Part shown: one piece after another, positions 6,860-12,908 of the stretch
How positions within the stretch are numbered: position 1 is the stretch's first letter
Layout: each line of letters opens with the position of its first letter
NCBI GenBank assembly: GCA_902761955.1
Contig: CACWMM010000042.1
Span: 1 to 14,204 of the forward strand
DNA from: Parafannyhessea sp902761955
Lineage (GTDB): Bacteria; Actinomycetota; Coriobacteriia; Coriobacteriales; Atopobiaceae
Direction of reading: 5' to 3'
DNA length: 14,204 bases
The notes under the pieces: model-generated
What the model was told of the DNA's origin: nothing
The model's database searches: none
Seen by the model: the letters and a program-made list of their open reading frames with translations, nothing else
Position numbers and translations under genes: made by a program

Positions 6860-6888
6860 ATGCTACCACGCCGAGGCTACAGCGAGAA
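6860..6888 (-). promoter_or_regulatory. weak candidate comF promoter
   Basis: TGGTAGCAT (extended -10, with TAGCAT at 6865-6860) and TTCTCG (6888-6883) at 17 bp spacing, overlapping the end of the tatD-like gene. Initiation would fall near 6853, placing the 6816-6848 hairpin at the very 5' end of the transcript. Matches are partial. Confidence 0.25.
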
Positions 6889-7887
6889 GAGCCTGAGCGC
6901 GTTTCTCCAGCAGGCGTCGTACGTGGACTGCCGAGCGTGCCCGCCGGCCTCGCGCACCTCCGCCAGCCTCGCGAGCGTGAACGCGACCATCGCCGGCTCG
7001 CACTCCTCGCCGCGCAGCGGCACGGGAGCCATGTACGGGGCGTCCGTCTCGCACAGGAGCTGTTCCTCCGGGCACAGCGCTGCCGCCTCGCGGATGTCAT
7101 CCGAGCGGTTGAACGTCATCGCGCCGCCAAACGCCACGTGGCAGTCCAGATCGACGAACGGCGCCATCACGTCCGGTCCCTGCGTGAAGCAGTGCAGGTC
7201 ACAACCGCGCTCGGGCACGCCCTCCTCCGCAAGCACCTGCGCGGCCAGCACGTGAGCCTGGGCGTCGGGGTCGTCCGGGTTGTCGCGAATGTGCAGCTCA
7301 ACGGGCAAATCGCGTTCGTGCGCGATGCGCAGCTGCGCCCGAAACGCCGCCTCCTGCACGTCCGCGGGAAGCTCGTTGTACGGGCCGAAGTCGAGGCCTA
7401 TCTCCCCCACGCCCACGCAGCGCGGACTGTCGAGAAGGACGTCGAGCCTGGCCAGCGCCTCGTCCGTAAGCTCGGCCGCGCCATAGGGATGCGCCCCCGC
7501 GACGATGCGCACGTTGTCCACGAGGTCGGGCACATCCCAACCGGGGAACTCCGGGGGAACAAGCCCGTGCTCGGCGCACTCGTCCAGGCGCTCGGTTGCA
7601 CGCTCCACCCGCTCGTCCAGCCACGAGAGCAGCGCCTGCGCCGTCGGGAACTTTCGCGGCACCTCGTCCACGGGATCGACGGGCACCACCAGCAGGCGGA
7701 CTCCCGCCAGCGCAGCACGGCAGATGGCAATTGAGGCGTCGTGCCTGCGGAAGCTCGTCAGGTGGCCGTGGCTGTCCGCAATGGGGGCGAGCGGCGCAGG
7801 CAGCGGCTTCGCACGGCCCTTTCGGTCGTGGAAGAGCTCTCCGTCCTCGAGCGTGAGGGCGTCCATGCCCAGCATCTCCTGCGACAT
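6877..7887 (-). CDS. TatD-family metal-dependent hydrolase/DNase
   Basis: 336 aa, ATG with a GGGAGGGG site 5 nt upstream; it starts 2 bp after the rsmA stop, so the two are co-transcribed and probably coupled. All expected metal ligands of this TIM-barrel amidohydrolase family are visible: H40 and H42 (ADSHGHL), E162 (GEIGLDF), H199 (ELHIRD), H232 (LHCFTQG) and D282 (ETDAPYMAP). Relatives are Mg-dependent 3'-5' DNases or other phosphodiesterases in the cytoplasm. The family is usually about 255-265 aa. This copy adds about 35 N-terminal residues before the first metal ligand and an insertion around 80-125 containing LDECAEHGLVPPEFPGWDV. Genes of this family often sit between metG and rsmA in Actinomycetota and Firmicutes; here the order is metG, rsmA, then this gene. 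Confidence 0.92.
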   Translation of the reverse strand: MSQEMLGMDALTLEDGELFHDRKGRAKPLPAPLAPIADSHGHLTSFRRHDASIAICRAALAGVRLLVVPVDPVDEVPRKFPTAQALLSWLDERVERATERLDECAEHGLVPPEFPGWDVPDLVDNVRIVAGAHPYGAAELTDEALARLDVLLDSPRCVGVGEIGLDFGPYNELPADVQEAAFRAQLRIAHERDLPVELHIRDNPDDPDAQAHVLAAQVLAEEGVPERGCDLHCFTQGPDVMAPFVDLDCHVAFGGAMTFNRSDDIREAAALCPEEQLLCETDAPYMAPVPLRGEECEPAMVAFTLARLAEVREAGGHARQSTYDACWRNALRLFSL

Positions 7888-7889
7888 GT

Positions 7890-8810
7890 CTACCCCTCCC
7901 CCACCCGGGACAGCGCGTCCGCAAGGCGTATGAAGTCCTCGGTCGCAAGGGTCTCCGCGCGCGCCGTCGGCGCAATGCCGGTTACGGAGAGCGCCTCGTC
8001 CAGCGCACCCTTCGCAAAGCCCGCCGAGGACATGGAGTTTCGTATGGTCTTGCGGCGCTGCGCGAACGCGGCCTCGATCACGCTCCTCGTAGCGGCGAGC
8101 TGCGACGGGGTGAGGGGCTCTCCCGTCGCGGGGTCACACGCGGGATTGCGATCGATCCTCACGACGGCCGAGTCCACGTGCGGTGGCGGCATGAAGTTGC
8201 CGGGACCCACCTCGAAGCGCCCGGTCACCGTTCCCAAGAGCGAGAGCTTTGCCGTATAGGCTCCGTATGCCTTGCTGCCGGGCTTGGCGGCGATGCGGTC
8301 GGCGACCTCCGCCTGGACCATCACGACGGCACGCCCGATCGTGGGCATCTGCTCGAACGTCTTCAGGATGATTGTCGCCGCCACCTGGTAGGGAAGGTTG
8401 GAGACAAGCTTCGTCGGAGCGGGCTCGAGACCCTCGATCCCGAGCTCGAGAACGGCCTCCGTCAGCATGTCCGCATCGACCTTGAGGGCGTCGCCCTCGA
8501 TCAGCGCAAAGCGCTCGGAGTCGCGCGCGCAGGTCTCTGCAAGCACGGGCGGCAGGGTCCTGTCCGCCTCGACGGAGCACACCGCCCCGGCATGCGGCAG
8601 CATGGCGACGGTGAGAGTGCCGATGCCAGGCCCAACCTCGAAGACCACGTCCTTCTCGCCCAGCTCCGCCAGGTCGAGGATGCGCCCTATGACGGAGTCG
8701 TTCACCAGGAAGTTCTGCCCAAGGCGGTGCTTTGTGTAGAGGCCGAATCCGTCCAGGACCTCACGCGTCCTGGACGGATTGGCAAGCCATGAGTGCGGCG
8801 TCTGGGCCAT
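7890..8810 (-). CDS. rsmA: 16S rRNA adenine N6,N6-dimethyltransferase (RsmA/KsgA)
   Basis: 306 aa, ATG 3 bp after the metG stop; the ribosome binding site is weak (AAGAAG, within the end of metG), so expression probably depends on translation of metG. The sequence has KHRLGQNFL (27-35), the SAM-binding motif FEVGPGIGTLT (57-67), the acidic residue closing the next strand (E81), SNLPYQVA (137-144, the catalytic NLPY motif) and FMPPPHVDSAV (206-216), then the C-terminal helical domain with FAQRRKTIRNS. It dimethylates two adjacent adenines in the 3' terminal helix 45 loop of 16S rRNA late in 30S assembly, and its loss classically gives kasugamycin resistance. Length is slightly above the usual 270-290 aa because of an N-terminal stretch and an insertion near 222-235. 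I see no missing key residue. Confidence 0.96.
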   Translation of the reverse strand: MAQTPHSWLANPSRTREVLDGFGLYTKHRLGQNFLVNDSVIGRILDLAELGEKDVVFEVGPGIGTLTVAMLPHAGAVCSVEADRTLPPVLAETCARDSERFALIEGDALKVDADMLTEAVLELGIEGLEPAPTKLVSNLPYQVAATIILKTFEQMPTIGRAVVMVQAEVADRIAAKPGSKAYGAYTAKLSLLGTVTGRFEVGPGNFMPPPHVDSAVVRIDRNPACDPATGEPLTPSQLAATRSVIEAAFAQRRKTIRNSMSSAGFAKGALDEALSVTGIAPTARAETLATEDFIRLADALSRVGEG

Positions 8811-8813
8811 GGG

Positions 8814-10418
8814 CTACTTCTTGGCCAGACGGGGGAAGAGCGCGTCGCCCTTGGTCACGGGAAGGCCGCCCTTGAGCTGGCCCCACTCGCATGCGGCCGC
8901 AAGGTCGTCGGTCGCCGCCTCGTCACCGTGGCTCATGCGGCGCAGAGCCTCCGCGGAGGTCTCGGGCATGAACGGTGCGAGCAGGTGCGCGCAGATGCGG
9001 ATGGTCTCCAGCAGGTTCAGGATGATGTCCTGCAGCTCGCCCGCGCGAGCGGGGTCCTTCGCAACGTTCCAGGGCTCGGAGTCCTCGATGTAGTGGTTCG
9101 CCGCGTGGACCAGCTCCATCACGACGTCCTTCGCATCGTCGTACTCGATCTTGTCCATGTGCGCGGCGTAGCGGCCCTCGATGCCGAGCGCCACGTCCCT
9201 GAGCGGGTTCGGACGGTCTGCCCAGCCCTCCGGAACCTCGGGGCTCTTGCCGTCGAAGTACTTCACGCTCATGTTGAGGGCGCGGCTCACGAGGTTGCCC
9301 CAGCTGTTGGCCAGGTCGGCGTTGTAGACCTGCTCCATGCGGCTGAAGCTGATGGCACCGTCCTCGCCGGGCTTGACGTCGGTCATGAAGTAGTAGCGGT
9401 AGCCCTCGACGCCCAGAAGGTCGATGACCTCCTGCGGTGCGATGGCGTTGCCGCGGGACTTGCTCATCTTCTCGCCCTGGCCGGTCTCCTCGTTCTTGAC
9501 CATGAGGAAGCCGTGCGCAAAGACGTGCTCGGGCAGGGCCTCGCCGATGGCCATGAGCATCGCGGGCCAGATGACGCAGTGGAAGCGGATGATGTCCTTG
9601 CCCACGACGTGGTACTGCGCGGGCCAGCGGAACGCGAGCTCCTTCTTCGCGGCCTCGCTGGGGTCGCCGTAGCCCACGGCGGTCATGTAGTTGAGCAGGG
9701 CGTCGAACCACACGTAGGTGACGTGCTTCTCGTCAAACGGGAGCTTGATGCCCCAGTCGAAGCTCGTGCGGGACACGGAGAGGTCCTGAAGGCCACCCTC
9801 GACGAAGGTGCGGACCTCGTTCATGCGAAAGCCCGGCTGGACGAAGTCGGGATGCTCGTCATAGAGCGCCAGCAGCTTGTCCTGGAAGGCGGAAAGCTTG
9901 AAGAACCAGGACTCCTCCTGCACGCGCTCCAGGGGACGGCCGCAGTCGGGGCAGAGGTGCTGGCCCTCGGTGTGACGGTCCTCGTCCGCATGCGCGACCT
10001 GCGTCTCGGTGAAGTAGGTCTCCTCGGGCACGCAGTACCAGCCGTCATAGGAGCCCTTGTAGATGTAACCGGACTCGCGCATGCGATCCCAAAGGTACTG
10101 GACGGCACGGGTCTGACGCGGCTCGGTCGTGCGGATGAAGTCGTCGTTCGAGATCTCGAGGGTCTTCCAGAGCTCCTTGAAGTACGGCGCCTGGCTGTCG
10201 CACCACTCCTGCGGCTCCATGCCGTGCTCGCGCGCGGCCTCCTCGACCTTCTCGCCGTGCTCGTCCATACCGGTCAGGAACTTGACGTCGTAGCCCTTGG
10301 CGCGACGATAGCGCGCTTGCACGTCGCACAGGACCGTGGAGTACGCGGTTCCCAGGTGCGGCTTCGCGTTGACGTAGTAGATTGGCGTGGTGATGAAGAA
10401 CGAGGGCTTGTCTGCCAT
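8814..10418 (-). CDS. metG: methionyl-tRNA synthetase
   Basis: 534 aa, ATG with an AGGAG site 9 nt upstream. The class I catalytic core has FITTPIYYVNAKPHLGTAY (8-26, containing the HIGH-equivalent HLGT) and the KMSKS loop at 317-321. WFDALLNYMTAVG (237-249) and YHVVGKDIIRFH (269-280) form the methionine and ATP sites. The helical anticodon-binding domain follows, and the protein ends without the C-terminal EMAP/Trbp111-like tRNA-binding domain found in many longer forms. The zinc-knuckle region is unusual: C129 and the pair C156/C159 are present, but the usual fourth Cys, in the CxxC of the first half, is replaced (YCVPEE). It charges initiator and elongator tRNA-Met and leads the metG-rsmA-tatD run. 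A -10 box and a palindrome lie upstream. Confidence 0.97.
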   Translation of the reverse strand: MADKPSFFITTPIYYVNAKPHLGTAYSTVLCDVQARYRRAKGYDVKFLTGMDEHGEKVEEAAREHGMEPQEWCDSQAPYFKELWKTLEISNDDFIRTTEPRQTRAVQYLWDRMRESGYIYKGSYDGWYCVPEETYFTETQVAHADEDRHTEGQHLCPDCGRPLERVQEESWFFKLSAFQDKLLALYDEHPDFVQPGFRMNEVRTFVEGGLQDLSVSRTSFDWGIKLPFDEKHVTYVWFDALLNYMTAVGYGDPSEAAKKELAFRWPAQYHVVGKDIIRFHCVIWPAMLMAIGEALPEHVFAHGFLMVKNEETGQGEKMSKSRGNAIAPQEVIDLLGVEGYRYYFMTDVKPGEDGAISFSRMEQVYNADLANSWGNLVSRALNMSVKYFDGKSPEVPEGWADRPNPLRDVALGIEGRYAAHMDKIEYDDAKDVVMELVHAANHYIEDSEPWNVAKDPARAGELQDIILNLLETIRICAHLLAPFMPETSAEALRRMSHGDEAATDDLAAACEWGQLKGGLPVTKGDALFPRLAKK

Positions 10419-10456
10419 GGTGCTGGTCTCCTAATGACGGAATGGTTGGCTTGCCG

Positions 10457-10473
10457 GCGGCGCATGTCGCCGC
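10457..10473 (-). repeat. 6-bp GC hairpin in the metG leader
   Basis: Arms 10457-10462 and 10468-10473 (GCGGCG with CGCCGC) with a 5-nt loop, about 40 nt before the metG ATG. There is no T-run. The leader is far too short (about 65 nt) for a T-box. Confidence 0.35.
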
Positions 10474-10490
10474 GACGTTCGCGATGGACA

Positions 10491-10496
10491 ATTGTA
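10491..10496 (-). promoter_or_regulatory. -10 box of the metG operon promoter
   Basis: TACAAT on the minus strand, one mismatch to TATAAT, about 73 nt before the metG ATG. No good -35 is visible at 17 bp; that position is taken up by the palindrome at 10509-10525, which suggests that an activator or repressor may act here. Confidence 0.5.
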
Positions 10497-10508
10497 ACTC
10501 AGGTGCAT

Positions 10509-10525
10509 CTGCGCGGTTCGCGCAG
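10509..10525. promoter_or_regulatory. 17-bp palindrome overlapping the metG -35 region
   Basis: Perfect 7-bp arms CTGCGCG/CGCGCAG (10509-10515, 10519-10525) with a 3-nt centre, immediately upstream of the -10 box. It could be an operator for a dimeric regulator or an RNA hairpin from read-through of rsmI. Neither can be decided from this window. Confidence 0.35.
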
Positions 10526-10616
10526 GTTGAGGGCGCACATCTGCTCCACCTGTACGCAGGGGCATGCGTGGGTGCGCCGCGACGCTTGCACGCCACACCC
10601 AGTAGGTGGCTTGGCG

Positions 10617-11486
10617 CTATCGCTCGCTCTCCCGCAGGATCGCGTCGTAGACCTCTGCCTTCGCGAGCGAGAAGGACTTCGCAAGGCGCTTCGCGAGCTT
10701 GGTCTTGGGCTCGCCCTCCTCGAGTCCGGCGCGTATCGCCTCCTCGAGCGACTGGGTTCCCTGGCTTGCCGCATCGCGCCTTCCCAGAAGCTCCTCCTCC
10801 GTGGGGGCGCCGATCACGACGACGCACTCGCCCTTGACCTCGTCCCTCTCCGCGACGAGAGCGGCGAGTTCGGGAGCACGGCCCCGGAGGCACTCCTCGT
10901 GCACCTTCGTGAGCTCGCGTACGAGGGCGACTTCGCGGTCTGGAAGCACCTCCGCGATGCGCGCCAGCGTCGTCGCGACACGATGTGGCGACTCGTACAC
11001 CACGAGCGCGCCGGGCACGACGGACAGCTCCTCGAGCCTCGCCCGCATGGCGCCCGCTTTGCGTGGTAGGAAGCCCTCGAAGAAGAAGTGTTCCATGGGA
11101 AGGCCGGAGGCGACGAGCGCGCAGATGGCCGCAGACGGGCCCGGTATGACCTCCACGCGCAGCCCCCTGTCGAGCGCCGCGTGCACCAGCCTCTGGCCGG
11201 GGTCGGAGACGCCCGGCATGCCGGCGTCCGAGACGAAGGCGACGCGGTCCCCCGCCTCGATGCGCTCGAGCGTCGGCTCCACCCTCTGGTCGAGCACGTT
11301 CTCGTCTGCCCGCTGCAACGGAACGTGCACGTCGAAGCGAGCGAGGAGCTTGCTCGTCACGCGCGTGTCCTCGCAGAGCAGGAGGTCTGCGGACTTCAGG
11401 GTCTGGATGACCCTCGGCGATGCGTCGGAGAGGTTTCCTATGGGGGTGCCCACGACGCTGAGCACGCCCGAGGCCGCCACGCTCAC
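10617..11486 (-). CDS. rsmI: 16S rRNA (cytidine1402-2'-O)-methyltransferase RsmI
   Basis: 289 aa from a GTG at 11486-11484 that overlaps the stop of the GH5-like gene by 4 bp (GTGA), with AAGGA about 7 nt upstream. Motifs of the tetrapyrrole-methylase fold are complete: VGTPIGNLSD (12-21), CEDTRVTSKLL (38-48), VSDAGMPGVSDPG (85-97), IPGPSAA (114-120), FEGFLPRK (136-143), YESPHR (164-169) and RELTKVHEE (190-198). The C-terminal helical part (about 245-289) is also present. It methylates the ribose of C1402 in the decoding centre of 16S rRNA using SAM. The ribosome binding site lies in a palindrome within the last codons of the upstream gene, so expression should depend on that gene being translated. 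It ends 198 bp before metG. Confidence 0.95.
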   Translation of the reverse strand: MSVAASGVLSVVGTPIGNLSDASPRVIQTLKSADLLLCEDTRVTSKLLARFDVHVPLQRADENVLDQRVEPTLERIEAGDRVAFVSDAGMPGVSDPGQRLVHAALDRGLRVEVIPGPSAAICALVASGLPMEHFFFEGFLPRKAGAMRARLEELSVVPGALVVYESPHRVATTLARIAEVLPDREVALVRELTKVHEECLRGRAPELAALVAERDEVKGECVVVIGAPTEEELLGRRDAASQGTQSLEEAIRAGLEEGEPKTKLAKRLAKSFSLAKAEVYDAILRESER

Positions 11487-12526
11487 GCCAGCATCCTTCG
11501 CTCGAAGGATGCGAGGGAGATCCTCGCGTCCCAGCTCGAAAGCTTGCCGTCGGTCTTCCACGTCTGATAGAACCACCCGTCGCAGTCCTTGAAGGCATTG
11601 AGCTGCTCGGAGATGTAGACGCGTTCGAGGGCGATGCGCCCCTCCGGGGTGGTCATGGAGTCCGAGAACGGCAGGGCCGCAGACCACTTGCCGACCATGA
11701 CGGGAAGTCCGCTCCTCCTTGCGGCGCGAAGCGACTTCTGGGACTTGTTGACCAGGCTCCTCACGCCTGACGGTCCTGCCGTCTTGACGCTGTCTGTGTA
11801 GTGGTAGAGATGGCAGTCGAGCCACACGTTCTTGTAGCGGTCGTGCGCCATGAAGTGACGCCACGAGGCGGGCTCGCCGGCATCGGGAATGATGACCCTG
11901 ACGTCGTCTCCCGCCTCGCGACGGATGGCGTCATAGGCATCGCGGTAGTAGTTCCGGAGCCTGTGGATCGGGACGCCATCGGTGAGCGTGAGGCCATGCC
12001 TCACCTGAGCGACGGGAGAGTCCGCCACCTCGATGCCCGCAAAGGACGCGCGGGTGGCATAGCGCTTCGCGAGCATGCCGAGAACGGCGACCATGTCGTC
12101 GCGGTAGTGGGAGAAGTCGTCATGGTTGCGAACGAGGGACGTCTGATCGCTTGTTGAGCCGGGTGCTATGTCCAGCACCAGCACGAGGTTGAGGCTTATC
12201 TCGTCCGCCCAGTCGAAGGCCTTGTCGACCTTGTCGATGCAGCCAAGGAACGGGCCGGCCTCGGGACCGTCATCCCCGAAGACGTACCAGGGCACAGGGA
12301 GACGCACGGCATTGAACCCGCGCGCGGCGATATGGACGAAGTCCGCCTGCTTTATGAAGTCGGCCCTATGCTCGCTCACGAGGTCACGATAGTGGCGCTT
12401 GCCAAGCGAGCGGACGAGACTCTCCTCGTCCAGGGCCCCGGAGTCCGCGAACAGGACCGGAGAGACCCACGGCTCGAGCGTAAGCCAGCCGGAAAGGTTA
12501 ACCCCATGTAGTGCCCTGTCAGACAT
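11483..12526 (-). CDS. GH5 exo-beta-1,3-glucanase-like protein lacking both catalytic glutamates
   Basis: 347 aa from the ATG at 12526, about 30 nt after a TATACT box; a GTG start at 12586 would place the -10 box inside the gene. The fold is clear: HGVNLSGWLTLEPWVSPVLF (7-26), GFNAVRLPVPWYVF (70-83), LVLVLDIAPGSTSDQ (114-128), WLDCHLYHYTD (235-245), PVMVGKWSAALPF (275-287) and WFYQTWKTDGKLSSWD (318-333) track the yeast-type exo-glucanase motifs (GVNLGGW, APGSQNG, GEWSAA, WTWKTE). However, the acid/base Glu of the usual NEP motif is Ser (GIEVADSP, S170), and the nucleophile Glu of GEWSAA is Lys (K280). It has no signal peptide, so it is probably cytoplasmic. I infer a non-hydrolytic carbohydrate-binding or regulatory protein, coupled to rsmI by a 4-bp overlap. 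Reading of the motifs is firm; the role is unknown. Confidence 0.82.
   Translation of the reverse strand: MSDRALHGVNLSGWLTLEPWVSPVLFADSGALDEESLVRSLGKRHYRDLVSEHRADFIKQADFVHIAARGFNAVRLPVPWYVFGDDGPEAGPFLGCIDKVDKAFDWADEISLNLVLVLDIAPGSTSDQTSLVRNHDDFSHYRDDMVAVLGMLAKRYATRASFAGIEVADSPVAQVRHGLTLTDGVPIHRLRNYYRDAYDAIRREAGDDVRVIIPDAGEPASWRHFMAHDRYKNVWLDCHLYHYTDSVKTAGPSGVRSLVNKSQKSLRAARRSGLPVMVGKWSAALPFSDSMTTPEGRIALERVYISEQLNAFKDCDGWFYQTWKTDGKLSSWDARISLASFERRMLA
11491..11512 (-). promoter_or_regulatory. 22-bp palindrome sequestering the rsmI ribosome binding site
   Basis: Arms 11491-11500 and 11503-11512 are exact complements (GCATCCTTCG/CGAAGGATGC) around a 2-bp centre. The AAGGA that serves the rsmI GTG lies in the 3' arm of the minus-strand RNA, and the whole element is inside the last codons of the GH5-like gene. 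A ribosome finishing that gene would melt it. Confidence 0.55.
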
Positions 12527-12563
12527 GAATCCCCAATCGTCGCAGCTACGACCTTTGTTTTCG

Positions 12564-12569
12564 AGTATA
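12564..12569 (-). promoter_or_regulatory. -10 box upstream of the GH5-like gene
   Basis: TATACT on the minus strand, about 38 nt before the ATG, in a short AT-rich patch after the small gene. The -35 position holds no good hexamer. No clear terminator separates it from the upstream gene. Confidence 0.45.
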
Positions 12570-12624
12570 ACCGCTCCACTGGACACGAAGCGCGCAATGG
12601 AACCTTTCGTTCTTTACACCATGC

Positions 12625-12897
12625 CTAGCCAAGATACGACGGCGGCACCTTCGCCTCGACGAACCAGCGCGGTCCCTCGTAGTAGAGGAAGGTGTCCCTC
12701 CCCGAGACGCGCACGGTGTAGCGCATGCCCGTCCCTCCCGTGCGAAGCGAGTGAGCCTGCCGGCGGTCGAGCACGCGGTCGATCTTGTAGCGCGTCCCGT
12801 CATCCCATATGACCTCGAGGGGCTTGACCCGTCCCTCCACGTCCGTCTCCGAAAGGACCTCCACATAGTGCTTCCTCCTGTCGATTATGCCGTCCAC
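12625..12897 (-). CDS. conserved small protein encoded beside the Y-family polymerase
   Basis: 90 aa from a GTG with an AGGTGA site 6 nt upstream, starting 11 bp after the polymerase stop. It is a compact beta-rich protein without signal or membrane segments: YVEVLSETDVEGRVKPLEV, VIWDDGTRYKIDRVLDRRQA, RYTVRVSGRDTFLYYEG and RWFVEAKVPPSYLG. I recall similar small proteins (WEDG-x-YEIDRVLD ... GLRYTVRI ... WFVE pattern) encoded next to dinB-type genes in Clostridia and relatives, possibly a DUF6504-like family; that name is uncertain. Function is unknown. The constant pairing suggests a polymerase accessory or regulator, which is inference. Confidence 0.8.
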   Translation of the reverse strand: MDGIIDRRKHYVEVLSETDVEGRVKPLEVIWDDGTRYKIDRVLDRRQAHSLRTGGTGMRYTVRVSGRDTFLYYEGPRWFVEAKVPPSYLG

Positions 12898-12908
12898 AAG
12901 GGCTCACC

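Noticed and set aside
10560..10616. A terminator after rsmI (GCCAC/GTGGC stem near 10591-10609).
   Set aside because: The stem is only 5 bp with a large loop and no T-run; read-through into metG cannot be excluded.
8793..11069. Very long open plus-strand frames opposite metG, rsmI, dinB, hpf/degV and the lipoprotein (for example 8793-11069).
   Set aside because: They mirror well-identified minus-strand genes codon for codon, have no recognisable domains, are rich in Arg/His/Leu as expected of antisense frames in GC-rich genes, and lack good ribosome binding sites.
12527..12586. Upstream GTG start at 12586 for the GH5-like gene.
   Set aside because: The extra 20 residues do not match the fold, the TATACT box lies inside them, and the ATG at 12526 directly precedes the conserved HGVNLSGW motif.
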